From positions 1 to 24,459 of the forward strand of contig CALATK010000123.1 of assembly GCA_937891805.1 (NCBI GenBank): a stretch of 24,459 nt of DNA. Reading direction: 5' to 3'. The stretch is from an uncultured Fibrobacter sp. (GTDB taxonomy: Bacteria; Fibrobacterota; Fibrobacteria; Fibrobacterales; Fibrobacteraceae). Below are positions 6,091 to 14,741 of this stretch, one piece after another. The translations under genes were made by a program, and so were the position numbers. Position 1 is the first letter of the stretch. The number at the start of each line of letters is the position of its first letter. Under the pieces are notes generated by a model. It did no database searches and was not told where the DNA came from. It was given only the letters and a program-made list of their open reading frames with translations.

Positions 6091-6139
6091 AAACCGAAAA
6101 ATGAATCTTGCGGCCATGTTGCGTGGGCGAGGAGATAAG

Positions 6140-7711
6140 ATGAGTGAAATGAATGCTGCCGAAATGGCAAAGAGACAACCGTTCTTTTATGATGTCACGC
6201 TGCGTGACGGAAACCAGGCGCTGCCCAAGCCCTGGAACAACGCCCAGAAAAAGGACGTGTACCTGCAGCTTTTGAAACTGGGCGTGCAGGGCGCCGAGGT
6301 GGGGTTCCCCGCCTCTAGCGAGATGGATTTTGAGTCCTGCAAGGAACTGGCCCAGCTCACCGCCAAGATGGCGGAAGAAGGGGACGAGGTTGCCCAGAAG
6401 GTGGTGGTCTCCGGTCTTGCCCGCTGCGTGGAAAGCGATATCCAGCGTTGCTGGGAGGCGGTGCAGTACGCCCCTCACCCCCGTATCCACACCTTCCTCG
6501 CCACCAGCAAGCTCTCCATGGAACATGTGCTGCACATGACTCCGGAACAGGTGAAGGAAAAGGCCGTCAAGTGCGTGAAGCTGGCCAAGTCCCTGGTAGG
6601 GGACAAGGGCGACGTGGAGTTCAGCGCCGAACACTTCGGGGACTGCCTGGACAACATGGATTTTGTGATTGACGTGCTGAAGGCCGTGGTGGAGGCGGGA
6701 GCCACCACCATAAACCTGCCCAATACGGTGGAGCGGTATAGACCCTTCTTGTACGTGAACCAGATTAAGCAGGTTTATGAAGCCTTGCCCAAGGACATTG
6801 CCATCTCGGTCCATTGCCACAACGACTTGGGCATGGCTACGGCCGCTACGGTGGAGAGCTTCTTTGTGGGCGCCACCCAGCTGGAAGTGGCCCTGAACGG
6901 CCTGGGCGAACGCTGCGGCAACACCAATTTTTACGAGGTGGCCGTGGCGCTCCACAACTCCGGCGTGAATACCGGCCTGCACCTGGAACGCATCTACGAG
7001 ACGGCTATCCTGATTTCCCAGTGGTCCGGCGTGAGCATTTACAGCCGTGCCCCGCTGATCGGTGCCGAGGCCATTGTGCATCGTAGCGGTATCCACCAGG
7101 ATGGTGCCTCCAAGACCAAGGACATGAAGAAGGGCGCCTACCGCCCCATCGACTACTCCATCATTGGTCGCCACCAGAACGATTCCATCTCCTTCACTAG
7201 TCAGAGCGGCCGCACCGCGGTTTACGAGATTATCACCAAGTTCGGCTACAGGCTCTCCCTGGCCGAGGCGGCAGAACTGCAGCCCGTGCTCAAGGAACTG
7301 AGCGAAAAAGAAGGGGAACTCAGCGCCGAGCGGGTGCTGGACGTGTTCCGTGAAGAACGCGTGAACGTGAACGCCCGCTTGGTGTTCAACAACGTGGAAG
7401 TGATTCCCGACGAGAACCGCTTTATATTCCATTTCAAGAAGGACGGCGAGGCCATTCGCCGGTCCGTGACCGCCGAAGGCCCCATCGAGGCCGGGCTTAT
7501 CTTGATGCGTGAAATTAACATGCCGGTGGAACTGGTGAAGTACCGCCAGGTGGTGGTTCCCGAAAAGGACAAGTTGTGGGCAGGACGGGGCCTGAGCCGG
7601 ATTCTCTTGCGTGCTAACGGCAAGGAAGAAGAGGGCCGTGGCGTCTCCAGCGATACCCTGAAGGCCAACATGCGGGCCCTGTTCAGCGGAGTGAACCTTT
7701 TGTACAAGTAG
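6140..7711 (+). CDS. leuA: 2-isopropylmalate synthase
   Basis: This DRE-TIM metallolyase of 523 residues condenses acetyl-CoA with 2-oxoisovalerate, the committed step of leucine synthesis. The barrel opens with FYDVTLRDGNQ (R22-D23 of the catalytic/metal motif). The metal-binding HCHND is at residues 225-229, followed by LNGLGERCGN. The AIVHRSGIHQDG segment also fits the family. From about residue 385 there is a linker and a C-terminal part in the position of the LeuA regulatory domain, but less familiar. ATG 6140 is chosen because GAGGAG lies 5 nt upstream; the in-frame ATG at 6101 lacks a ribosome site but could start a leaderless message from the box at 6083. The leucine attenuator upstream independently supports the assignment over homocitrate or citramalate synthase. 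Confidence 0.9.
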   Translation: MSEMNAAEMAKRQPFFYDVTLRDGNQALPKPWNNAQKKDVYLQLLKLGVQGAEVGFPASSEMDFESCKELAQLTAKMAEEGDEVAQKVVVSGLARCVESDIQRCWEAVQYAPHPRIHTFLATSKLSMEHVLHMTPEQVKEKAVKCVKLAKSLVGDKGDVEFSAEHFGDCLDNMDFVIDVLKAVVEAGATTINLPNTVERYRPFLYVNQIKQVYEALPKDIAISVHCHNDLGMATAATVESFFVGATQLEVALNGLGERCGNTNFYEVAVALHNSGVNTGLHLERIYETAILISQWSGVSIYSRAPLIGAEAIVHRSGIHQDGASKTKDMKKGAYRPIDYSIIGRHQNDSISFTSQSGRTAVYEIITKFGYRLSLAEAAELQPVLKELSEKEGELSAERVLDVFREERVNVNARLVFNNVEVIPDENRFIFHFKKDGEAIRRSVTAEGPIEAGLILMREINMPVELVKYRQVVVPEKDKLWAGRGLSRILLRANGKEEEGRGVSSDTLKANMRALFSGVNLLYK

Positions 7712-7717
7712 GCTGTT

Positions 7718-8065
7718 ATGTGGAAAGCTTTGTCCGACGTGGCTCGACCCTTCAAGATCAAGCGGGAACGCCTTGAAAAGTTCGTGGACGATTCCAAGGA
7801 ATCGGTGAACAAGCTCTGGAAATCGGAGCGGGTCCAGTCCGTGGTCCGTTCCACCGAAAAGCTCAAGGACGAGGGCATGAAAAAGCTCTCCGAAAAGGGT
7901 GTCCGCAGCGAAGGGATTCGTGCCAAGTTGAACGGCTTCCGCGAAAAGATCAAGGGCCTGTCGCCTTTCCAGAAGCTGATGCTCTTGACCATCGCCGTGT
8001 GCCTGCCTGCCGGTATCATCATCGCCGTCTTTGTGGCGGGCCTTATCAAGAGCCGTCAAAAATGA
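7718..8065 (+). CDS. Small membrane-anchored protein of unknown function
   Basis: I recognise no family. The 115-residue product is highly charged and probably helical over residues 1-80: it is rich in K, E, R and S, with segments such as RLEKFVDDSKESVNKLW and STEKLKDEGMKKLSE. One transmembrane helix follows at about 85-110 (LMLLTIAVCLPAGIIIAVFVAGLI) and a short basic tail ends the protein. This suggests a cytosolic coiled coil tethered to the inner membrane. It starts 6 nt after leuA, and its stop overlaps the aminotransferase start as ATGA, so all three are probably one transcript. A gene is supported by consistent codon use and tight packing. Confidence 0.75.
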   Translation: MWKALSDVARPFKIKRERLEKFVDDSKESVNKLWKSERVQSVVRSTEKLKDEGMKKLSEKGVRSEGIRAKLNGFREKIKGLSPFQKLMLLTIAVCLPAGIIIAVFVAGLIKSRQK

Positions 8066-9366
8066 AACAGAAGGACCTGACCCCCACGCCCTTCTTTGCC
8101 GAACTGGAGCGTGCGAAGTCCGAAGTTCAGAAAGATGCCGCCGCAGGCGGCCTAGCCTTTATCGACATGACGGTGAGTAGCCCCTTGCGTGTGGGGCTCC
8201 CTTTTGATGTGACGCCTGCGGTAGATGCCGTGAAGCAGGAGTTCAACCTGTGGGACGTGAATCCGGCGGGAACGCTCAAGGCCCGAGAGGCTGTTGCGGA
8301 GTATTACCGCAGCCGCGGCGGGAATTTCACGCCCGGGCAGGTTATTTTGACGGCAAGCACCAGCGAAGCCTACTCCATACTGTTCAAGGCCTTCTGCAAT
8401 CCCGGCGACGCTATATTGACGCCGGTCCCGGGCTACCCCCTGCTGGATACCTTGGCGGAGCTGGAAAACCTGGAGTGCTATCCGTATTTCTTGAAACTGA
8501 AGCGGGAGAAGAGGAAATCCATAGACCCTATCGGGACAAAGTCCCTCCAGGGTGACAAGAGGGATTGCTTCCGTTTTGTGCTGGACACCGACAGCTTGCT
8601 CAGCGCTCCGGCCAATGCGAAAATCTTGCTGCTGGTCTGCCCCCACAACCCTACGGGGCATTCCGTGTCCCGCACCGAATGGAACGAGGTGGTTCGCTTT
8701 TGCGAAGAGCGGAACCTGGTACTGGTGGTGGACGAAGTTTTCGGGGACTATAGATTTTCTGAGGAAGTGCGGCGGTCATGGGAGTATGTTTCTTGTCATC
8801 CTGAGGAGCATTGCGACGAAGGCTCCAGGCCAGAGTCCGAGGACCCTATCGCATCTGCGATGCTCCAGGGTGACGAAGGTAGTGGCCCCCGCTGCCCTAT
8901 CGTCTGGCTCAACGGCCTCAGCAAGATTTGCGGAAGCCCCCAGGTTAAACTCGGCTGGATGGCGGTCTATGCTCCCGAAGCCATGCGGGAATCTATTCAC
9001 GAGACTCTGGAATATGTGGCGGATGCCTACCTGAGCGTTTCTGCACCGGCACAGGCGTTGGCGGCCCCCATGCTGAAACAGTCTGCTGCCTACGGGGCTC
9101 AAATCAGCGAACGCCTGCGACAAAACCTTGCGGCCTTGCGGGAAAAGTTCCCCTCCAAATACTGTCCTGAAATTCTTGGCGGCTGGTATGCGGTTATCCG
9201 CCTGGGTGGCGACGACGAAGAACTCACCCTTCGCCTGCTCAAGGAAAAGCACGTGCTGGTGCAGCCGGGATTCTTTTTCGATTTTGACGAAGACGGCTGG
9301 ATTGTGATTAGCCTGCTGCAGGAACCGTCCGTTTTTGCGGAAGGACTCAAGCGGATTTGTTCCTAG
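8062..9366 (+). CDS. PLP-dependent class I/II aminotransferase with in-frame repeat inserts
   Basis: This fold-type I aminotransferase has 434 residues. Family marks are NPAGTLKAREAVAEYYRSRGG, the PGYP segment, CPHNPTGH, VVDEVFGDY (Asp contacting the PLP nitrogen), NGLSK with the Schiff-base Lys at residue 288, and the phosphate-binding region ending KLGWM. The start at 8062 overlaps the preceding stop (ATGA); an in-frame ATG at 7999 lies deep in the upstream gene. Two stretches have no counterpart in the fold: residues 155-165 and about 245-271. Both are encoded by genome-wide palindromic repeats and share the pattern DPI-x4-LQGD. They fall outside the recognisable motifs, so the enzyme may tolerate them. 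Cotranscription with leuA hints at an amino-acid role, but the substrate is unknown. Confidence 0.85.
   Translation: MKQKDLTPTPFFAELERAKSEVQKDAAAGGLAFIDMTVSSPLRVGLPFDVTPAVDAVKQEFNLWDVNPAGTLKAREAVAEYYRSRGGNFTPGQVILTASTSEAYSILFKAFCNPGDAILTPVPGYPLLDTLAELENLECYPYFLKLKREKRKSIDPIGTKSLQGDKRDCFRFVLDTDSLLSAPANAKILLLVCPHNPTGHSVSRTEWNEVVRFCEERNLVLVVDEVFGDYRFSEEVRRSWEYVSCHPEEHCDEGSRPESEDPIASAMLQGDEGSGPRCPIVWLNGLSKICGSPQVKLGWMAVYAPEAMRESIHETLEYVADAYLSVSAPAQALAAPMLKQSAAYGAQISERLRQNLAALREKFPSKYCPEILGGWYAVIRLGGDDEELTLRLLKEKHVLVQPGFFFDFDEDGWIVISLLQEPSVFAEGLKRICS
8524..8556 (+). repeat. Palindromic repeat element inside a CDS, copy A
   Basis: This 33-bp unit begins GACCCTATC and ends CTCCAGGGTGAC. It is 11 codons long and read as DPI-GTKS-LQGD within the aminotransferase. 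It matches the intergenic family copies at 3049 and 14559 in layout. Confidence 0.75.
8795..8874 (+). repeat. Composite palindromic repeat inside a CDS, copy B
   Basis: The left part begins GTCATCCTGAGGAGC and runs to GAAGGCTCCAGG. The right part, 8842-8874, is a 33-bp unit from GACCCTATC to CTCCAGGGTGAC, read as DPI-ASAM-LQGD. The right part is in the same reading frame as copy A. In intergenic copies the left and right parts also occur together. Confidence 0.8.
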
Positions 9367-9381
9367 AATAGGCCGATTTTT

Positions 9382-9389
9382 TATATTGT
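9382..9389 (+). promoter_or_regulatory. TATATTGT promoter-like box of the glycosyltransferase gene
   Basis: It lies 25 nt before the GTG start at 9415, the same distance as the TAnnTTTG boxes of other genes here, with one deviation from that consensus. Confidence 0.35.
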
Positions 9390-9414
9390 CCCGAAAGAGA
9401 GATTTAGGTATATC

Positions 9415-10518
9415 GTGGCGAACAAGAAAGTTTTACTAATCAACTGGCGCGACATCAAGAACCCGGAAGCGGGCGGTGCGGAACTTTACTTCCACGAACT
9501 TTTCAAGCGCATTAACGGCAACGGCTACGACATAACGGTGCTGGCCCACAAGGTGCCGGGGCTCCCCGACGAAGAAGTGGTAGACGGCATGCGTACCGTT
9601 CGAATCGGCAGCAAGTTCCTGTTCAACTATTCCGCATTCTTTTACGCCCGCAAGCACCAGAAGGAATACGACCTGATTGTAGAGGACCTGAACAAGATTC
9701 CCTTTTTCACGCCGCTCTGCACCAAGACAAAACGCCTCCACATGGTCATGCACTTTTTCCGCAAGTCCATTTTCCGCGAGGCCTTTTTCCCGATTGCTCT
9801 CTACGTGTACCTGATGGAACGTTCCGTCGCCCTTTTCTACAAGAACGAACCTTTTCTTGCCATTTCGGATAGCACCGCCGACGAGATTCGCGACATGGGA
9901 ATCAAGGCCAGGGACATTGCCGTAGTGGAACCAGGTATAGACACGGAATATTTCAAGCCCACGCAACCTAAGGCCGAACCGCCCGTGATTTCTTACGTGG
10001 GGCGTCTCATGAAATACAAGAATGCCCAGTTTATCATCAACGCCATGCCCCGCCTGAAACAGCTGGTTCCGGGCATTGTGCTGGAAGTGGCTGGCGGCGG
10101 AGATTACCGCGGGGAGCTGGAAAAGTTGGTGAAAGACCTGGGTGCCGCCGATGCCGTAAAATTCCTGGGCCGGGTCTCCGAAGACGAAAAGCGTGATTTG
10201 CTCAGCCGTTCCAGCCTGTTCATCAATCCCTCTTTCAAGGAAGGCTGGGGAATCAACAACATCGAGGCCAACCTGTGCGGCACCATTTCGGTGTCCAACA
10301 ATGTGGCGGGTCTCAAGGACTCCGTAATTGACGGCGTGACGGGTATCCTGTACGAAAATGACGACCCGGAAGGGTTCTGCCAGAAGGTGGCGGCGGTTAT
10401 TCGGGACAAGGATCGCCTTGCCACGCTGGAAAAGAACGCCAAGGTGCGTGCCCTTTCCATGAGCTGGGACGCCATGGCAGAGAAAATGCGTAACGTTCTA
10501 GATAAGGTGATGGGGTAG
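9415..10518 (+). CDS. GT4-family glycosyltransferase
   Basis: This retaining GT-B glycosyltransferase has 367 residues. The N-terminal domain carries the acceptor-side glycine motif (PEAGGAELYFHELF, about 19-32). The C-terminal domain starts at about residue 190 with SYVGRLMKYKNAQ, followed by LEVAGGGDYRGELE and VKFLGRV. The catalytic E-x7-E is E276 and E284 in EGWGINNIEAN, and VAGLKDSVIDGVTG follows. It would transfer a sugar from a nucleotide or lipid donor onto an envelope glycan or lipid at the cytosolic face. The start is GTG, with a weak TAGG 6-7 nt upstream and a promoter-like box 25 nt before it. Donor and acceptor cannot be predicted. An HTH protein gene starts 2 nt after its stop. 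Confidence 0.88.
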   Translation: MANKKVLLINWRDIKNPEAGGAELYFHELFKRINGNGYDITVLAHKVPGLPDEEVVDGMRTVRIGSKFLFNYSAFFYARKHQKEYDLIVEDLNKIPFFTPLCTKTKRLHMVMHFFRKSIFREAFFPIALYVYLMERSVALFYKNEPFLAISDSTADEIRDMGIKARDIAVVEPGIDTEYFKPTQPKAEPPVISYVGRLMKYKNAQFIINAMPRLKQLVPGIVLEVAGGGDYRGELEKLVKDLGAADAVKFLGRVSEDEKRDLLSRSSLFINPSFKEGWGINNIEANLCGTISVSNNVAGLKDSVIDGVTGILYENDDPEGFCQKVAAVIRDKDRLATLEKNAKVRALSMSWDAMAEKMRNVLDKVMG

Positions 10519-10520
10519 TT

Positions 10521-10778
10521 ATGGCAAGACATGGCGTTCCCACTCCGGGGCAGGCAATTATCGAGGGCATGGAATGGCTCAAGATGGACAAGGCGGAATT
10601 TGCCCGCCGGCTTGGCATTTCGGAAGAGCTGCTGGAAAAATTGATTGCGGGGGAGGCGCCCATTACGGCAGAACTGGCTTCTTCTCTGGAGTCGGTGACC
10701 GGGAGCCCCGCCGCCTACTGGAAAATGCTGGAACGTAAAGCCGATAAAGGAAAAAACGTCATTCTGAGTTCCCCGTAG
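10521..10778 (+). CDS. HigA/VapI-like HTH protein, orphan antitoxin type
   Basis: This 85-residue protein resembles the HigA/VapI family of XRE-type DNA-binding antitoxins. It has an opening TPGQAIIEGMEWLKM, a helix-turn-helix MDKAEFARRLGISEELLEKL, then IAGEAPITAELASSLESVTG and SPAAYWKMLE, which matches the usual TSAEFWLNLQ-like ending. No HigB-type toxin gene is adjacent: a glycosyltransferase ends 2 nt upstream and a repeat cluster lies downstream. It is therefore an orphan regulator or a relic. Its last residues (VILSSP) and the TAG stop are encoded by a palindromic repeat (GTCATTCTGAG...), so the original C-terminus was probably replaced. A regulatory role on its own transcript is plausible but unseen. 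Confidence 0.8.
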   Translation: MARHGVPTPGQAIIEGMEWLKMDKAEFARRLGISEELLEKLIAGEAPITAELASSLESVTGSPAAYWKMLERKADKGKNVILSSP

Positions 10779-10859
10779 GGGAACGAAGAATCCAGTCCGC
10801 AATCTTGTAAAATAACGATTCAGGTCTGGATCCTTCACGGCTTCGCCGTTCAGGATGAC
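10758..10859. repeat. Two palindromic repeat elements
   Basis: The first copy runs 10758-10795, from GTCATTCTGAGTTCCCC to GAACGAAGAATCCAG, with an internal CCCC-GTA-GGGG hairpin. The second, inverted, runs 10828-10859 from GGATCCTTCACGGC to GTTCAGGATGAC. The first overlaps the 3' end of the HTH gene. Confidence 0.8.
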
Positions 10860-10887
10860 ACAAACACAAAGACTTTAATAGGTAACT

Positions 10888-12216
10888 ATGACTCTCGAAG
10901 ATGCCATTTCTTACATCAACGACAAGGCCAAGGGACAGGCGGAACAGTTCGACGTGCTTGCCTCCAGGTCCCATTCCGAAGGCCTTTCCCTTTTTCAGGG
11001 GCAGGTCCAGAATACGGAAATTTCCGATTCCGTAGGTGTGGGAATCCGCGTCATCAAGAATGGCCGTCCGGGTTACGCCCATACGGAGCGCCTTACGGCA
11101 GACGCCCTGGAGCAGACACTGAAAGATGCCCTTTGCCATACCCAATGGACCGATGAAATCAACGTGGACTTGCCTGAACCGGGTGCCTTGCCGCAGCCAG
11201 ACGAGGACTACAATCCGGCCCTGGAAAAAATCGGCCTGTCCGAAATGAAGGATGTCTGCATCGATTTGGAAAAGGCGACCTTCGCCAAGTCCAAGGAAAT
11301 CGAAAACATCCCTTACTTAGGGGCGGACCTTTCCAACAGTGAAGACTACGTGGCAAACAGCAAGGGCGTTTTCTACAGGACCCGCTCCAATTCCGTTTCT
11401 GTCGGGGTAGGGGCGGTTGCAAGTCGCGACAACGTCAAGAAGTTGGGGAGTTTCACCAAGTCCACCCGCAACTGGAACGAAATCGACGTAGACGGAATCG
11501 CCACCCGTGCGGCGGGATACTCTACGGAACTGTTCGGCGCAAAGAAGATCGAGGGCGGCAAGATTCCCGTGGTCCTGTCGGAGCGGATTTCGGGCCGGTT
11601 CATGCGGATGTACAGTCAGCCCTACCTGGCGGATTCCATGCAGAAAGGCCTTTCCAGGCTTTCGGGCAAGGAAGGCTCGAAGATTGCGTCGGATTGCCTC
11701 TCCCTGTGGAGCGTGGGTTCCGGAGACCTGTTCAGCCATCATTTCCCCTACGATTCCGAAGGCGTGCCTACCCAGCTGGTGAAGGTCATCGACAGAGGCG
11801 TTTTTGGCCAGGGCCTCTACAACCTGGAAACCGCCGCCAAGGCGGGCTGCAAGTCCACCGGAAACGGCGTTCGCGACTTGGGCACCAAGATGTCCACGTC
11901 TTTCTACAACATGTATGTTCCCTGTGGCGAAAAATCTACGGAAGAATTGCTGAAACTTTTCCCCAGCTGCCTGCTGGTGGCTCGGCTGGAAGGAAATTCC
12001 GGCTGCAATTCGGTGAGCGGGGAACTGAGCATTGGCGCCCACGGTTTCTGGTGCGAAAACGGCCAGATTGTCCACCCCGTAGATAGCGTGACCCTGAGCG
12101 GGAACTATTTCGACATCATCCAAGAAGTGGTGGCCTGCGGAAACGCCTACTACGACGACTTTTCCAGCACCAAGGTCCCAGCGCTGGCCGTGCAGTCCCT
12201 GTCGGTAAGCTGCTAG
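10888..12216 (+). CDS. pmbA: PmbA/TldE-family protein
   Basis: This 442-residue protein belongs to the TldD/PmbA family and fits the TldE (PmbA) side, lacking the HExxxH-type metal motif of TldD. Visible marks are the opening helix (DAISYINDKAKGQ), SEGLSLFQGQVQNTEISDSVGVGIRV, the central VVLSERISGRFMRMY, and a C-terminal EGNSGCNSVSGELSIGAHGF with DSVTLSGNYFDI. In E. coli, TldD and TldE form a heterodimeric protease active on unfolded peptides, microcin B17 precursor and CcdA. No tldD gene is in this window, so the partner must be elsewhere. The start is ATG with only a weak TAGG upstream. Palindromic repeats fill the 109 nt gap before it. Confidence 0.88.
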   Translation: MTLEDAISYINDKAKGQAEQFDVLASRSHSEGLSLFQGQVQNTEISDSVGVGIRVIKNGRPGYAHTERLTADALEQTLKDALCHTQWTDEINVDLPEPGALPQPDEDYNPALEKIGLSEMKDVCIDLEKATFAKSKEIENIPYLGADLSNSEDYVANSKGVFYRTRSNSVSVGVGAVASRDNVKKLGSFTKSTRNWNEIDVDGIATRAAGYSTELFGAKKIEGGKIPVVLSERISGRFMRMYSQPYLADSMQKGLSRLSGKEGSKIASDCLSLWSVGSGDLFSHHFPYDSEGVPTQLVKVIDRGVFGQGLYNLETAAKAGCKSTGNGVRDLGTKMSTSFYNMYVPCGEKSTEELLKLFPSCLLVARLEGNSGCNSVSGELSIGAHGFWCENGQIVHPVDSVTLSGNYFDIIQEVVACGNAYYDDFSSTKVPALAVQSLSVSC

Positions 12217-12239
12217 ACCGACCCTCTTTACACCCGTAA

Positions 12240-12285
12240 ACACTTTTTCCCTGCCAAAACTTGTTCCCGGGGCCTGAAAAAGTGT
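12240..12285. promoter_or_regulatory. 10-bp inverted repeat upstream of SDR gene
   Basis: ACACTTTTTC at 12240-12249 is perfectly complementary to GAAAAAGTGT at 12276-12285. The right arm touches a TATCTTGT box (12285-12292) that lies 42 nt before the SDR start. It could be an operator or a terminator-like hairpin for pmbA, though no T-run follows. Confidence 0.4.
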
Positions 12286-12334
12286 ATCTTGTTTAAGTAA
12301 CCGATTCGCGGCCCTGTGCCGCAAAGGATAAAAC

Positions 12335-13072
12335 ATGATTGACGTAAAGGGAAAATGGTGCCTGATTACCGGCGGTTGCCGCGGGGTCGGTCGCCTGACC
12401 GCCATCGAGATGGCGAAATTGGGTGCAAATATCATCTTGCAGGGTCGCGACAAGGCCCATGCTGAACCGGTGCTGGCCGAAATCAAGAAGCTCGGCGTGG
12501 AAGGCCGTGCCGTGGGCTGCAACCTGGAAAACGAGGCCGAAATCGATGCCGCCCTTGCTGAAATCGACAGCTGGGGTGTGCAGGTGGACCTGGTGTTCAA
12601 CAACGCGGGTCTCATGAGCCACTACTTTACCGACTACCTCACCAACACCATGGACGATTTCCACCATGCCATGGCGGTGAACTTCTTTGCGCCCATCAAG
12701 ATTGCCTATCACTTTTTGCCGGGCATGATCAAGCGTGGTTTTGGCCGCATGCAGCTTACCACCAGCGGTATCGCCAACGAGCCGGAACTGATGGGTTACG
12801 CCTGTGCCAAGGCTGCCCTCACCAAGTTCGTGAAGGATTTCGCCTGCAAGCTGAACGGCACCGATGTGATGATGAACGTGATGGACCCGGGTTGGCTCCG
12901 CACGGACCTGGGCGGCCCCAACGCCCCCAACGCTCCAGAAAGCGTGATTCCCGGCTCCATGGTCTCCGTGATGCTGGACGACAAGAAGAGCGGTCGCTGG
13001 TTCAGCGCCCAGGAATTTACGGGCATGACCCTGGCCGACGCCGTCGAAAAAGGCAAGACCGTCGAAGCATAA
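12335..13072 (+). CDS. Short-chain dehydrogenase/reductase
   Basis: This classical SDR oxidoreductase has 245 residues. It has an NAD(P)-binding TGGCRGVG at 12-19, an FNNAGL segment (usual NNAG) near residue 90, and the catalytic set S144, Y155 and K159 (YACAK). The Ser-to-Tyr spacing of 11 is slightly short. The PGWLRTDLGG segment shapes the cofactor site. A basic residue after the glycine motif and R in LQGRD suggest NADPH preference, which is only inference. AAGGA lies 7 nt before the ATG. A strong terminator follows 30 nt after the stop, so this is a single-gene unit or the end of one. The substrate is unknown. Confidence 0.88.
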   Translation: MIDVKGKWCLITGGCRGVGRLTAIEMAKLGANIILQGRDKAHAEPVLAEIKKLGVEGRAVGCNLENEAEIDAALAEIDSWGVQVDLVFNNAGLMSHYFTDYLTNTMDDFHHAMAVNFFAPIKIAYHFLPGMIKRGFGRMQLTTSGIANEPELMGYACAKAALTKFVKDFACKLNGTDVMMNVMDPGWLRTDLGGPNAPNAPESVIPGSMVSVMLDDKKSGRWFSAQEFTGMTLADAVEKGKTVEA

Positions 13073-13102
13073 GTTTCTTCTACAGATTCTCCTTGAAGAA
13101 AG

Positions 13103-13134
13103 AAGGCTTCCCGATACAGGGAAGCCTTTTCTCT
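13103..13134 (+). terminator. Intrinsic terminator of the SDR gene
   Basis: AAGGCTTCCC (13103-13112) pairs perfectly with GGGAAGCCTT (13119-13128) around the loop GATACA. A T-rich tail TTCTCTT follows. Confidence 0.9.
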
Positions 13135-13140
13135 TATAAT

Positions 13141-13217
13141 GTCATTCCCGGCTTGACCGGGCGGACAGCACTTAAAGCTTTGCTTTTAGTGCGCATGGCC
13201 ACCATGGTGGGAATCGC
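13141..13217. repeat. Palindromic repeat of GTCATTCCCGG type
   Basis: It opens GTCATTCCCGGCTTGACCGG and closes GGTGGGAATC. The middle holds a hairpin CACTTAAAGC-TTT-GCTTTTAGTG. It looks like an interrupted copy of a common bacterial intergenic repeat, GTCATTCCCGG...CCGGGAATC. Confidence 0.55.
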
Positions 13218-13220
13218 CTT

Positions 13221-14690
<1,470 letters not shown>

Positions 14691-14719
14691 AAAAGAGAAC
14701 CGTCAAACAGTTCTCTTTT
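14691..14719. terminator. Bidirectional terminator downstream of GH116 gene
   Basis: AAAAGAGAAC (14691-14700) pairs with GTTCTCTTTT (14710-14719) around CGTCAAACA. On the minus strand the stem is followed by a run of seven T, making it a strong terminator for the GH116 gene that ends at 14742. Confidence 0.9.
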
Positions 14720-14741
14720 AATATTCAGATTTTTTTTGATT

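Noticed and set aside
6029..8059. 676-codon open frame on the minus strand opposite leuA
   Set aside because: It is antisense to leuA and the small membrane gene, with H/G/V/Q-rich composition typical of reverse-frame shadows and no recognisable motif.
10521..10778. Functional HigBA toxin-antitoxin pair
   Set aside because: No HigB-like toxin frame is found on either side; the upstream gene is a glycosyltransferase and the downstream DNA is repeats.
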